DNA from: JANPLG01 sp964609085
GTDB taxonomy: Bacteria; Armatimonadota; SYMT01
DNA: 64,000 bases
Direction of reading: 5' to 3'
Assembly: GCA_964609085.1 (NCBI GenBank)
Contig: CAZSRZ010000002.1
Coordinates: 54,109-118,108 of the forward strand
A program made the position numbers and the translations under genes. The notes under the pieces were generated by a model. The model made no database searches. It was not told the origin of the DNA and saw nothing but the letters and a program-made list of their open reading frames with translations. Positions 52,776 to 62,332 of this stretch are shown here, one piece after another (position 1 is the stretch's first letter; every line of letters begins with the position of its first letter).

Positions 52776-55577
52776 CTAGAGGCGACGCTTACGACGGGTC
52801 TTCGGGCCGGCGGGTGCCGTGCGCGTTTTGCTCCCGGTGTCATCGTCGGCCGGACGTGCCGTTGTGGCTGGTGCCGCCACGCTCGCGCGGGCTGCGGGTG
52901 CTGGGCGGCGCCCGGCTCTGCCGGAATCGGGCTCGAGCTGGCCGGCCCGCGCCTGGACGTAGCGCTCCCACATCACTACCAATGGGCTGGCGACGAAGAT
53001 GGAAGAGTAGGTTCCAATCGCGATGCCTACCAGCAGGGCAACGTTGAACAGGCGCACCGACTCGCCGCCGAAGATCACCAGCGCCGCGACCACCAGGAGC
53101 ACGGTGAACGAGGTATTCACCGAGCGGTCGAAGGTCTGTGTGATGCTGCGGTCGCTCACCTCGATGAAGGTCTCCCCCTTGAGGCGGTGGTGGAGGTTTT
53201 CGCGGATGCGGTCATACACGACAATCGTGTCGTGGACGGAGAAGCCCAGCACGGTGAGGGCAGCAGTGATGAACAGGCTGTCCACCCTCCAGCCGGCCAC
53301 CTGGCCCATCAAGGCGAAGAGGCCGACCACGATAGAGACGTCGTGGACCAGGGCGATGACCGCGCAGGTGCCGAACTTCACCCCGTTTATCAGGCCGCCG
53401 ATGGCGAAGCGGAAGGCCAGGTAGACGACGATCGCCAGCGACGCGACGATGACGCTTAGTATGCCGAGGATTGTGACTTCAGCGGCTACCGAGGCACCGA
53501 TCGAGTTCTCCTGGTAGAGAGGTCGGACGAGGCCTCCACCGAGTTTGCCAAGCCCCTCGCGCACGGCGATCAACTGCTCGGGCCGCAGCTCGAGAGAGTT
53601 GATCAGCACCACCGGGATGGCTGCACTCCCCTTGTGATCGATTTTCCTGGGAGTGACCGTCAGCGCCTTGAGGGTCAGCGTCGCGCCGTCCCGGCTGCGG
53701 CCCGACAGGGCCGCTCGGATTGCGGCCTCGTCGACGGTGTCCGAGACGTAAGTGGCGACCGCCGTAAACTTCTTGTCCTTGGTTTCGGGCTTGTAGCCGG
53801 TCCCGTCAAACCCGCGGATCCCCTCGAGCCTGGTCCGGATCTCACCCTGATCCGACTGGGCCAGGTCCTCGGCGGAGACGGTGAACTCAGACCACGCAGC
53901 CTCGGACTTGCCAATGCTGACGGTGGCGTCCTTCACACCGGCGTCCGTGAGAACCTTCTGCACGTCTCCACGCAGTTTCTCCGAGGCCGCCGGATCCGCG
54001 ATCGAAGTGTTGATCGCGGCCTCGATGTTGGTTCCACCCTGGAAGTCGATGCCCGGTTTCAGCCCGTAGCCGAAGGGGGTAGCCAGGATGAACAGCAGCG
54101 CTACCGCGCCGGAGGCGGCGGAGAGGCCGAGGTAGACGCGCCGCTTGCCGTACACCTGCAGGGAGACGCCGTCCTTGGACGGCGGGAAGATCATCCGGAG
54201 CCAGCCGATCTCGGTTCCGTACATCTTCGGGCTGCGGCCGAGCGATGTATTCATCGCCAGGTGCAGGAAGGTGCGCGTGGCGGTGATCGCCGTGAACATC
54301 GATACCGCGACGCCGATGGCCAACGTGATCGCGAACCCCTTGATGATCGGTGCCCCAAGCCAGATCAGGATGGTGCAGATGATCCAGGTGGTGACGTTGG
54401 AGTCAAGGATCGAGGTGAAGGCGCGGGAGAAGCCCGCGTCGACCGCCGCGTGCAGCGGCTTCCCGGCCCGCAGTTCTTCTTTCAGCCGCTCGAAAATCAG
54501 GATGTTGGCGTCGACCGCCATACCGACCGACAGGATGAAACCAGTGATGCCGGGGAGATCCAACACGATCGCCGGGGTGATGCCGGGGATGCCCTTGAAC
54601 ACGCTGAAGGTGATGGCGGCGTAGATCAGCAATGCCAGGCAGGCGAGGAGACCGGGGAGGGCGTAGTAGGCCAGCATGAAGACCAGCACAAGCCCGAGGC
54701 CAACCGCGCCGGCCATCAGGCTCTTGTCGATCGATTCCTGCCCCAGGGTCGCACCGACCACCTGGATCTCGGCCGGCCGCATGTTGAACGGAAGCGAGCC
54801 CGAGTTGAGCAGGTTCGCCATCAGCCGCGCCTCAGCCATGGTGGCCGAACCGGTAATGACCCCCTTGCCGTCCGTGATCGGTGACTCGATCGTCGGGGCG
54901 CTGATCACGTTGTCGTCGAGGATGATGGCGAGGATCTCGCCCTGGTGTGTCCGCGTGAAGTCGCCGAATACGCGGGCAGCGTTGTCCTTCAGCTCGAAGG
55001 TGATCTCCGGCGATCCGGTGCTGCTGATCATCGCCCGCGAAGTGGGCCGGAGATCCGCGCCGGTGACGATCTTGTCGCTCTCATCGATGACCTTCTTCGC
55101 CTCCACCGGCTGATTGGTGACGGTGTCGGTGAAGGAGTACCTGTCCGGAACCTGCCGCGCGGGGTCTCCCGCCGTGCGATCCATCGTGTAACGGCCGGAG
55201 AGGTTGGTGCCCGACCGCACGTTCTTGAAGTGTCGGAGTTCGAGCTGAGCCACGGTGCTCAACTGCTTCAGGGCTTCCTCGGGGTTCTTGGCGCCCGGCA
55301 GTTGCACCAACACCTGATTGGCGCCCTTCAGCCGCACCTCGGCACCGGAAAGGCCGAAGCTGTTCACCCGGTTCTCGAGCACGTCCCGCACCTGCTCCAT
55401 CATCTGCTTGGAGATGGTCGTCCCGGGCTGCTGCTTCGTCGGGTCCGGTTCCAGGGTGACCCGCATGCCACCCTGAAGGTCCAGACCCTCGAGCACTGGG
55501 AAGCTCGGCGACAGGCTGTAGAAGCCCGTCAGGCCGGCGAGGGCGATCAGCCCGAGGAGGGTGACGAGGTGTTTCAA
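52776..55577 (-). CDS. secDF: Fused protein-export membrane protein SecDF
   Basis: Proton-driven partner of SecYEG; 933 residues uniting SecD and SecF. The SecD part begins with a membrane helix, GLDLQGGMRVTLEPDP and the periplasmic P1 domain. Its transmembrane block is near residues 280-440 (SVGMAVDANILIFERLKEEL). SecF begins near residue 465 with a new helix, IDFQGGTNIEA (usually IDFTGG), and ends in SVHDTIVVYDRIREN and further helices. The tail is Ala/Arg-rich. The start is TTG, five bases after GGAGG. No yajC is adjacent. Confidence 0.95.
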   Translation of the reverse strand: MKHLVTLLGLIALAGLTGFYSLSPSFPVLEGLDLQGGMRVTLEPDPTKQQPGTTISKQMMEQVRDVLENRVNSFGLSGAEVRLKGANQVLVQLPGAKNPEEALKQLSTVAQLELRHFKNVRSGTNLSGRYTMDRTAGDPARQVPDRYSFTDTVTNQPVEAKKVIDESDKIVTGADLRPTSRAMISSTGSPEITFELKDNAARVFGDFTRTHQGEILAIILDDNVISAPTIESPITDGKGVITGSATMAEARLMANLLNSGSLPFNMRPAEIQVVGATLGQESIDKSLMAGAVGLGLVLVFMLAYYALPGLLACLALLIYAAITFSVFKGIPGITPAIVLDLPGITGFILSVGMAVDANILIFERLKEELRAGKPLHAAVDAGFSRAFTSILDSNVTTWIICTILIWLGAPIIKGFAITLAIGVAVSMFTAITATRTFLHLAMNTSLGRSPKMYGTEIGWLRMIFPPSKDGVSLQVYGKRRVYLGLSAASGAVALLFILATPFGYGLKPGIDFQGGTNIEAAINTSIADPAASEKLRGDVQKVLTDAGVKDATVSIGKSEAAWSEFTVSAEDLAQSDQGEIRTRLEGIRGFDGTGYKPETKDKKFTAVATYVSDTVDEAAIRAALSGRSRDGATLTLKALTVTPRKIDHKGSAAIPVVLINSLELRPEQLIAVREGLGKLGGGLVRPLYQENSIGASVAAEVTILGILSVIVASLAIVVYLAFRFAIGGLINGVKFGTCAVIALVHDVSIVVGLFALMGQVAGWRVDSLFITAALTVLGFSVHDTIVVYDRIRENLHHRLKGETFIEVSDRSITQTFDRSVNTSFTVLLVVAALVIFGGESVRLFNVALLVGIAIGTYSSIFVASPLVVMWERYVQARAGQLEPDSGRAGRRPAPAARASVAAPATTARPADDDTGSKTRTAPAGPKTRRKRRL

Positions 55578-55734
55578 CGTGACCTCCGAGGAGCGCTTGG
55601 CGACCCGGATCGAGCAGGCGTCTTCCGCCGGGGGAGGCGGAACGACCTATGGACAAAAAAGCGGCCCGGCGGCGGGAGCGAAATGCCCCGCACGCAGGCC
55701 TGAATTCGTGAGATTATACGGCGGGCTCTAAGGG

Positions 55735-56193
55735 GTGTCAAGGAAGCGCAAGCAGGGTAGAGAGGCCGCTCCCGGAGTGGCCCAGCCGAAGGATTATCGC
55801 GCCTCGGCGGTGGCATTGTTGGTCGGGATCGCATCGGATCTGGGGCAGGTGGGCCTCGCGTTGCCCTCCCTGCCGGCACCCGAACGCGTGCCTGCGCTGG
55901 CGATCCACCTGGGGATCTGGCTGCTGCTTGGGTTGTTGACGGCGGGCGTCTGGAAGGGCCGTGTGTGGGCGGTCTGGTGCGCGGGCATCCTCTCCGCAGT
56001 GGCCGCGCTTCTGATCGCCGTGTCGACGCAGGCCAGCAGCGTGAATCTCGGCGGCGCAGAGTTCACCTCCACACCCGCGGAAGTCGCGCTCGCGTGGGTC
56101 AGCGTCATCGCCTTCGTCGCCTGCCTCGCGGGGATCGGCTACGCTCACCTCGCCGCCCGCCCCAGAAGCTCGGGCCCCACCGCACTGCGGTAA
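55735..56193 (+). CDS. Hypothetical membrane protein
   Basis: 152 residues, GTG start with little ribosome-binding signal. After a basic N-terminus (SRKRKQGREAA) there are four hydrophobic stretches: about residues 24-42, 54-70, 75-95 and 118-140. The third carries a Trp-rich VWKGRVWAVWCAG turn. No known family was recognised. It is divergent from secDF and only four bases before the next gene, so they are probably co-transcribed. Confidence 0.6.
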   Translation: MSRKRKQGREAAPGVAQPKDYRASAVALLVGIASDLGQVGLALPSLPAPERVPALAIHLGIWLLLGLLTAGVWKGRVWAVWCAGILSAVAALLIAVSTQASSVNLGGAEFTSTPAEVALAWVSVIAFVACLAGIGYAHLAARPRSSGPTALR

Positions 56194-56197
56194 GCTT

Positions 56198-57064
56198 GTG
56201 GCGACTGGCCGCAGATTCGCGGTCCGCGACTGTGGTCCCGGGGAGATCGGCCGCTTGGCCATCGAATACACCGTTGAACTCGCCTGCGACCCCAAGCGTC
56301 AGCTTGGCACGCAGGGGCTCATTCGTCGGCTGCGCGTGCTCCGGCAGTATCAGGAAGGGGACACCAGCGTCGAGGATGCGGCGCGGCGCGCCAGCTTTGA
56401 CCTGAGGCCTCTGGCCTATCATTGCGCGCACTGTCCGGCGAACCACGCTCGACGTGAGTACGGTTGCTCGGGCTCGGTAGCACTTCCCATCGCTCCCGAA
56501 GCGGAGCAGTGGTTGATAGACAGGCTGCCCGGGGAACATCGGCAGCGGCGCGGCGCGCATCCCTCCGAGGCGGCGCGAGTCCAGTCGCTCCGAGGGATCC
56601 ACAGGCTGATCCAGGAGCACGGCATTCTCGGAGTGGAGGTGGATCGCCGCCGCGGCCCGGATGGGATTGCGGAGGCGCGGCGCGGTCGACGTCGCGGGTA
56701 TGGCGTCTTCGGTCACCGTCTGGTTGTCACGAGTAGTCAACTCCTCGAAGCGATGTTCCTCCACGGTGCCGTGTCGCCGGCCCTTGGCGAACTGATTTGC
56801 CGCGTCGTCGGCGCCTGGGAAGACGGCGAACCGGGCGATGACGACCTGGCAAATGTCTTCTTCGACCTACCGCCCCAGCCGCGGGATCCGCCGTCGGTGA
56901 TCGACCTGAAGCAGTTTCTCTTTGCCCTCATCATCGCCGGCAGCCTTGATCTTGAGCTCAAGGTCGTCGCTCTGTTGCCTGGGTCCGCGCCGCCCACCAG
57001 CGACGCGGAGGAGCCGTTCGAGCGCGCGCCCGCTCACGGCCCCACCGCTGGCCGGGAGGAGTAG
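56198..57064 (+). CDS. Uncharacterised cysteine-motif protein
   Basis: 288 residues, GTG start, not recognised. Cys 76, 79 and 90 (CAHCPANHARREYGC, with His 83) could bind zinc or an iron-sulfur cluster; further Cys occur at 12 and 30. The N-terminal half is Arg-rich (LIRRLRVLRQYQEGD, IHRLIQEHGI). The middle RRRGPDGIAEARRGRRRGYG is strongly basic. The second half has acidic EDGEPGDDDLANVFFDLPP and hydrophobic ELKVVALLPG stretches. Its gene follows the membrane-protein gene by four bases. A regulatory or nucleic-acid-binding role is possible but unsupported. Confidence 0.6.
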   Translation: MATGRRFAVRDCGPGEIGRLAIEYTVELACDPKRQLGTQGLIRRLRVLRQYQEGDTSVEDAARRASFDLRPLAYHCAHCPANHARREYGCSGSVALPIAPEAEQWLIDRLPGEHRQRRGAHPSEAARVQSLRGIHRLIQEHGILGVEVDRRRGPDGIAEARRGRRRGYGVFGHRLVVTSSQLLEAMFLHGAVSPALGELICRVVGAWEDGEPGDDDLANVFFDLPPQPRDPPSVIDLKQFLFALIIAGSLDLELKVVALLPGSAPPTSDAEEPFERAPAHGPTAGREE

Positions 57065-57083
57065 GTCCGCGGCGGGTGGCGGC

Positions 57084-57473
57084 TCACGCGGACACGAGGA
57101 TTAAGTTGGCGTACTGCACGGTGTCTCCCGTGCGGACCAATCCGATCGCCCCCGGAACGCGTCGTTTGAACTCCACGTGGGGCTCGTAACCGATCGAGAT
57201 GCCGCTGAGCGCCAGTTCGAAGGCCGCTCTGGTCGCTGTCGTGTTCTGCTCGAGGAACTCCCGAGCCTGCCAGGCCTCCCCGAAGTGACACTGCTCGCGC
57301 AGGGCGGAAACCACCTGGAGAACGGTAGGCACTCCGTCGACCAGCGAGAGGTCGACCGTTTCCAGCCCGGGCCAGGACGGAAACCCGCGGTCCGCCACGA
57401 CCAGGTAGTTGGTGTGGCGCACCCGGGCCATCAGGGAAAGCAGGTGCGGATTGAGAATGCCCGACTTCAGCAT
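57084..57473 (-). CDS. RbsD/FucU-family sugar mutarotase (D-ribose pyranase-like)
   Basis: Interconverts ring forms of ribose or fucose so that kinases and isomerases can use them. 129 residues, the usual size. LKSGILNPHLLSLMARVRHT opens the family, with the catalytic His in RHTNYLVVADRGFP. GIVRTGD-like sequence (GLVRTGDTVQYANLILVSA) ends it. It lies 17 bases after the ThuA gene, in a probable arabinofuranosidase-ThuA-mutarotase operon. A pentose substrate is therefore likely. Confidence 0.88.
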   Translation of the reverse strand: MLKSGILNPHLLSLMARVRHTNYLVVADRGFPSWPGLETVDLSLVDGVPTVLQVVSALREQCHFGEAWQAREFLEQNTTATRAAFELALSGISIGYEPHVEFKRRVPGAIGLVRTGDTVQYANLILVSA

Positions 57474-57490
57474 CGGCGTAGGCGGGCCGG

Positions 57491-58414
57491 CTAACGCCCG
57501 GCTCGACGACCCAGGTGCCGGACAGCGTTCTCCACGATGCGGATGGGGATCTCCTGGAGGAAGATGGGATAGGTTTCGTGCCCCGGCCGGAAGTAGAACA
57601 CCTCACCCTTGCCGAGCCCCCACAGGCACCCGGAATCGAACTGCTCGCCGCCGTCCCAGCGCTCGTGGAAGATCATCGAGTCGGGCTTGGGCACATGGAA
57701 TGGGCCGTCATAGATCTCAGTCTTCGGGATGTCAAACGACTCCGGCACTCCCTTGGCGATGGGGTGGCGAGGCAACACCGTTCGCAGATGGCTCGGGGTG
57801 CCGTCGTTCCGGACACCCGTGAAGACGCAACTGGGAAGTTTGACCACCAACTCGATCTGCCCATCCACCCCAACTTTCCGCTCGCAGGACGGGGTTACCG
57901 GCTCATCTTTGCGGTAGAGGCGCATCTGAGCCGGGACGGTAGTGACTCGGGCTTTGCGGCGCTCGGCCTGGGGGAGGCTGGACAGGGCGTCGTCCACGGC
58001 TCGGGCGTTCATCGCTTCGATGAACGGGACGGACCAGTGGGCGGAGTGCAGAGCCAGGAGCGACAGCTTGCCGGCGCGGATGCGTTCGACGAGCGCCAGC
58101 GCCTTTTCGCGCTTCACCTCCCCATGGCGCTGGTGTCCCCACCAGATCAGCACATCGGTGGCTTCGATCGCAGCCGTCGACAACCCTTGCTCGGGATCAT
58201 CCAGCCGTGCACTGCGGACATCGAACGCGGCTCCCTGCTTGCGGAGATGGTCGGCGATGGCGTTGCCCAGAAAGTTAGGGTACGCCTCCTTTTGGGCGGG
58301 CTGTTGTTCATCCCAAATCAACACGCGGATCGGCTCGGCCGCGCGCGCCGCTCGTCCGAGGGCGAGTCCCGCCGAGGCGGCTGCCAATCCCACTGCTAGT
58401 TCACGTCGATTCAT
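57491..58414 (-). CDS. ThuA domain-containing protein, exported
   Basis: About 307 residues. NRRELAVGLAAASAGLALG is a twin-arginine-type leader ending at ARAAE. The ThuA fold (class I glutamine amidotransferase-like) shows RVLIWDEQQPAQKEAYP, TDVLIWWGHQRHGEV and LLALHSAHWSVPF. Its C-terminal part has SMIFHERWDGGEQFDSGCL and VFYFRPGHETYPIF. ThuA was named for trehalose use, and the activity of the family is not settled. It lies 43 bases downstream of the arabinofuranosidase gene, on the same strand. Confidence 0.87.
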   Translation of the reverse strand: MNRRELAVGLAAASAGLALGRAARAAEPIRVLIWDEQQPAQKEAYPNFLGNAIADHLRKQGAAFDVRSARLDDPEQGLSTAAIEATDVLIWWGHQRHGEVKREKALALVERIRAGKLSLLALHSAHWSVPFIEAMNARAVDDALSSLPQAERRKARVTTVPAQMRLYRKDEPVTPSCERKVGVDGQIELVVKLPSCVFTGVRNDGTPSHLRTVLPRHPIAKGVPESFDIPKTEIYDGPFHVPKPDSMIFHERWDGGEQFDSGCLWGLGKGEVFYFRPGHETYPIFLQEIPIRIVENAVRHLGRRAGR

Positions 58415-58457
58415 CGTGGCCCACTCCCGTCGGCGGCGTGCCGACAAAAACCGTTCG

Positions 58458-60854
58458 CTACTGGCGTTCTATCCGAATGATGCTCACTGAGGAGGGTGGG
58501 AAGGTGAGCGGCGAGGCGTCTCGCAGTTGGATCGGGCGACCAGCCGTCGGCGCGATCTTCGTCGGTTGTGCGAAGCTGTTCTCGTCTTCGGGTCTTCCCT
58601 GCATCATTGTGATCCGCGCGCTGCCCGGTCGCATCCCTCCGCGAAGTCGCAGCCGGGTCGAGACCGCCGCACTCGACGCATTCACCACCTTGACGACGAG
58701 ATCGCCGGTGGCGTCCACGCGCCCGGCGGACACGGACAGCCGCGGCGGACCCTGGTCCCGCACGTCATGGATGAGCCTGCCGTCGAGGTAGCACCGGATG
58801 CGGTCTCCGGCGAGTTCGACCTTGATATCGTACCACCTTCCAGCTTCTATCGATCCGGGTTGTTCGACGAGAATGGTCTTGGCGCCGCCGACCGCTTTCT
58901 CAATCGCGTGGCGCGTGTTGTTCCATCCGCCAAGATTCCACCAGTAGAAGTCGCCGTCTCCGCGAACGCGAAACATGATGAGGAACCCCTCGGCCCCCGC
59001 GAGTTTTCGTGCTCGGACGGTGTAGGTGTAGTCCGTCCAGGTTGGGCTCCCCGCTGTGGCGCGACGGTCCTCTTGCTGATCGCTCTGACGGTAGACGCCC
59101 TCGCGGACTTGCCAATCGCCGGCTTTCACCTTCCAGGCGGTGGGGGCCGCCCCGAACCCCTCCGCCAGCAGCGCGACAGTGCCCGATTTGACGAGCACAT
59201 CATCATATTCGGCGGCGGTGCGCCACGTCCCCAAACCCACTCCCCCTGGCGCAGCCTCGGCGAGGCGGGAGTCGGCGACCTCCGCGTGCACCACCTGGTC
59301 GACCCGGTTCTCCGCGAACATGCGCTGCACCCAGTAGGAGGGTGTGCCGAAGGCCCGCGAGCTGTCAAAGACGATGGCATCCGGGTTCCACTTGCGGTCG
59401 CGGGTATGGACAAAAAGCGGTGCGTAACTGGCCATCTCCACGATGTCGCTGTTGCGCTCCAGCCCAGTCATGAAGGCGGCTTCGCCTATGGCGGCCCGCA
59501 GGTTGCCTTCCCCGCAACCCTGCGTCACGGCGTACTCCCCAACGTAGATCCGAGGCCCCTGGCGCGAGTAAGTGTCGTAGCGTCGCGTCTGCCCGAGGAA
59601 CCACTCCGCACTGTTGTAGTAGTGCTCGTCCACCACTTCCATCGGGCGAGATCGGACGGGCACGTTGGCGATCAGCCGCACTTCGGGGAAGCGCTTCTTG
59701 AGGGCATCCCAGAAACGGGTGTAGCGTTCCTCATAACGGGGCAGGGTGTTTCCCCAGCCATTTTCATTGCCGATCTCGAGGTAGCGCAAGTTGAACGGCC
59801 TGGGGTGACCGTTCGCCGCCCGCATTGCTCCCCACCGGCTGGTCACCGGGCCGTTCGCATACTCGACAGCATCAATCGCGTCCTGGATCCACTCATCCAG
59901 CTTGTCCAGGGGCGCGACGTCCTCGTGTGCCATCCCGCAGTTGACGACGAACATCGGCGCGGCCCGCAGGTCTTCGCACCACTGCAAGTACTCGTGGAAG
60001 CCAAGGCCGTCACTGGAACGGTAGCCCCAGAGGTTCCAGTGCCCAGGACGCTCGGCGATCGGTCCGACCGACTTCTTCCATCGGAAGGCATTCGCGAGCC
60101 GATCGCCTTCGCAGTAACAGCCTCCCGGGAATCGCAAGAAGGCAGGCCGCATTCGCTCCACCATCCCGGCGAGGTCGGTCCGGAGCCCGTTGCGCCGACG
60201 CTTCCAGGTCTGTTCCGGGAACAGCGAGACCACATCCAGCCGCAGCTCGGAAGGACCGGCCCACGAGAGGGCGAGCTTGCCCCCCGCGTCCCCCTCACGG
60301 GTGCGGATGCGGAGGTTCAGGGGGCGCCAGGACGGACTCTCCACGCGCGCTGTGGCGGTGCCTACCACCTTCCCGGCGGTGCTCTCCAGCCGGACGAGGA
60401 GGTCGCCCGGGTTCTCGGCGCGGGCGAAGCACGAAAACCGGTAGGTTGCGCCGGGCGCGAACCCCATGCCCCAGAACCCTTCGTTCACCACCGAGACGCC
60501 CGTCGGTCCCGGTTCCAGAAGCAGGCATGTCGGCGTGGCGCCGTTCAGCGGGTGGGTGGCGTCGAGCTGCATGCGGCCGGAGGTGCTCGTCTGTTTCCAG
60601 CCCGCGGGCAGCGGACCATCCTCGAAGGACCGGTTCCGTACCAGCTCAGCGTAAAGGCCGCCGTCGCCCGCGTGGTTGATCTCCTCGAAGAAAGCCCCCC
60701 AGAGGTACGGGCTGACGCGCGGGCCGATTCGGTCGGTGTCGATGGTCAACTGGACGCCGCTCGATTCCCCGCCCGCCGCCCCCGGCAGCAACAAGCCGAG
60801 CAACAGCAGCGTCGCCGACGCCGCGTTACGTATGCGCCCCTGCGTGGTTTCCAT
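58458..60854 (-). CDS. Alpha-L-arabinofuranosidase (GH51-type), secreted
   Basis: Releases arabinose from plant hemicellulose; about 798 residues. The signal peptide is AASATLLLLGLLLPGAAGG. The acid/base Glu is in EIGNENGWG near residue 360, and the nucleophile Glu in YVGEYAVTQG near 438. A carbohydrate-binding-like beta domain precedes the barrel (about 90-190). A second beta-sandwich (about 600-730, with FLIMFRVRGDGDFYWWNLGG) is inserted in the C-terminal region and resembles the DUF1080/concanavalin fold. Start ATG 60854 has GAGGGTGG upstream. It heads the operon with ThuA and the mutarotase. Confidence 0.92.
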   Translation of the reverse strand: METTQGRIRNAASATLLLLGLLLPGAAGGESSGVQLTIDTDRIGPRVSPYLWGAFFEEINHAGDGGLYAELVRNRSFEDGPLPAGWKQTSTSGRMQLDATHPLNGATPTCLLLEPGPTGVSVVNEGFWGMGFAPGATYRFSCFARAENPGDLLVRLESTAGKVVGTATARVESPSWRPLNLRIRTREGDAGGKLALSWAGPSELRLDVVSLFPEQTWKRRRNGLRTDLAGMVERMRPAFLRFPGGCYCEGDRLANAFRWKKSVGPIAERPGHWNLWGYRSSDGLGFHEYLQWCEDLRAAPMFVVNCGMAHEDVAPLDKLDEWIQDAIDAVEYANGPVTSRWGAMRAANGHPRPFNLRYLEIGNENGWGNTLPRYEERYTRFWDALKKRFPEVRLIANVPVRSRPMEVVDEHYYNSAEWFLGQTRRYDTYSRQGPRIYVGEYAVTQGCGEGNLRAAIGEAAFMTGLERNSDIVEMASYAPLFVHTRDRKWNPDAIVFDSSRAFGTPSYWVQRMFAENRVDQVVHAEVADSRLAEAAPGGVGLGTWRTAAEYDDVLVKSGTVALLAEGFGAAPTAWKVKAGDWQVREGVYRQSDQQEDRRATAGSPTWTDYTYTVRARKLAGAEGFLIMFRVRGDGDFYWWNLGGWNNTRHAIEKAVGGAKTILVEQPGSIEAGRWYDIKVELAGDRIRCYLDGRLIHDVRDQGPPRLSVSAGRVDATGDLVVKVVNASSAAVSTRLRLRGGMRPGSARITMMQGRPEDENSFAQPTKIAPTAGRPIQLRDASPLTFPPSSVSIIRIERQ

Positions 60855-61233
60855 TGCGGCCACCCTCGTCCAGATGGGGCTCACGGCAGAGCGTCGAGCT
60901 GGGGGCCATCCCCGCGGCCAGAGGAGTGCACCCTACTGGCCCGCGGACGCCAGCCGCCCCCGCCACCCGGATCCGTCATAGAGAGAATGCCGCGTTCGGC
61001 GTGAGTCCGTCAGGTGGGTCCGTGCCGTGAGGTAGGCGCAGTTGGGTTGGTCATCCATCGATTCCGAAGACGGATTCGACCTCCGCCGTGTGCCGCGAGT
61101 CCCGAAGCCCCCGGGGATCACGGACCGCGTACCCCGGGTGGGTCCGTCGATCGCGGCCGGGTTCCTGGTCGGGAGAATCTCGCGTGCCGCCTGACTCGGA
61201 AAGGTGGGCAGGATCGGGAGAAGTCTTCCGAAA
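60855..61233. other. Intergenic region without recognised gene
   Basis: These 379 bases lie between the arabinofuranosidase start and the end of the ankyrin gene, both on the minus strand. Base composition is GC-rich again, so the low-GC cassette seems to end near 61230. I see no tRNA, toxin remnant, clear promoter or terminator; small open frames here look spurious. Confidence 0.5.
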
Positions 61234-61848
61234 CTATGGCTGCTCCCTGAGTGCTTCTTGAAGCGAATTGGTAAGCCCCGTCAGACTGGCGGAGCCACCG
61301 GGCGGACGCGAACTCTGGAGCTCTGGAGGTATCGTCGTGCGTCCCGTTTCTCTGCGAGAAATAGTCATTCGCCCCCGTGAGGCAGGGCTCCCGGCCCAGA
61401 GCATCAGGACGTTGACACAGTTCTTGTGGCCGGCCGCCTCAGCAAACTCAAGAGCAGTTTTGCCGCCTCGGGTACGACATCCGGGTGGTGCGCCATGCTG
61501 GAGTAAGAACAGAACGCACTCGGCACGTCCGTTATTGGCTGCCCACATCAGTGGCGTCATTCCACCATCACACCGATCCAGTCTGGCCCCGCTCACTACC
61601 AGCACCCGCAGAATGTCCAACCTCCCGGTTCGCGCTGGTATCGTGACAATCTGGACCCCCTTTATCGTCGTATTTGGATCGGCTCCCATGATGAGAGCCC
61701 GTTCAACTCGATCTAGATCTCCATCACTCAATGCGGAGATAAGATCCGAACGGAGATGCATCGAAAGTGCGAATCGAGAGATCGCGAAGGAAAGGCCCAT
61801 CAACCCAATTACGGGGACGGCGAGCTGACTCCATCTAGCCAAGAGCAA
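61234..61848 (-). CDS. Membrane-anchored ankyrin-repeat protein
   Basis: 204 residues. One N-terminal membrane helix (residues about 8-27, LAVPVIGLMGLSFAISRFAL) is followed by about four ankyrin repeats. Examples are LISALSDGDLDRVERALIMGADPNT, GRLDILRVLVVSGARLDRCD, GMTPLMWAANNGRAECVLFLLQHGAP and GKTALEFAEAAGHKNCV. The C-terminal tail is polar. Its start overlaps the second RHS fragment by 14 bases. Ankyrin proteins are a recognised class of immunity proteins next to polymorphic toxins, so it may protect against the preceding RHS tip. This is inference. Base composition is lower in G+C than the neighbours. Confidence 0.8.
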   Translation of the reverse strand: MLLARWSQLAVPVIGLMGLSFAISRFALSMHLRSDLISALSDGDLDRVERALIMGADPNTTIKGVQIVTIPARTGRLDILRVLVVSGARLDRCDGGMTPLMWAANNGRAECVLFLLQHGAPPGCRTRGGKTALEFAEAAGHKNCVNVLMLWAGSPASRGRMTISRRETGRTTIPPELQSSRPPGGSASLTGLTNSLQEALREQP

Positions 61849-62332
61849 GACCCGAGCAGTCTGACCTCGTCAGAATTGCTGCAAATGGCTCACCAGATAA
61901 CATGCTGGTCGGGAAGGCGTTGAAGGGCTGGACCACCAAGAGCTCGTTGGCTGCGTTGTGGCTGTAGCTGGTGACGGCGCCGCTCTCGATCATCCACCTC
62001 CGATTCATGCAGCCGTCGTACTCATACTGGATGTCGTAGGGCCAGGTGCTGGATCTCACCTCGCTGGTGAGCCGGTACGCTTCATCGTAGCCATACGTGA
62101 CGCGGCTGCGGTCGAGCTCGACGACGTTGAGCCTGTTGTTAGCGTTGTCATACTGCGCCAAGTACACGGCGATACCCGCCCCGTCGCTCTTCCGGTTTTC
62201 CAGGAGTAGTTCGCGACCGTCGCTGTCGTACGGGTGACTCACGGTCATGCCGTTGCCCAGCACCTTGCGAAGCTCGCGGTTGAGCGCGTCCCACTGGTGC
62301 GTGGTGCGCTCGTCGTAGGGGTCCCAGATCAT
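61835..62332 (-). CDS. RHS/YD-repeat fragment with distinct C-terminus
   Basis: 165 residues. YD-type repeats such as HQWDALNRELRKVLGNGMTV, AQYDNANNRLNVVE, YGYDEAYRLTSEV and IQYEYDGCMNRRW identify the RHS core. The last 35 or so residues after HNAANELLVV depart from the repeat pattern. It has no signal or full shell domain, so it is a fragment, not an independent RHS protein. Its ATG overlaps the preceding propeller gene's TGA (ATGA), and its end overlaps the ankyrin gene. A displaced RHS tip module is the best reading. Confidence 0.75.
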   Translation of the reverse strand: MIWDPYDERTTHQWDALNRELRKVLGNGMTVSHPYDSDGRELLLENRKSDGAGIAVYLAQYDNANNRLNVVELDRSRVTYGYDEAYRLTSEVRSSTWPYDIQYEYDGCMNRRWMIESGAVTSYSHNAANELLVVQPFNAFPTSMLSGEPFAAILTRSDCSGLALG

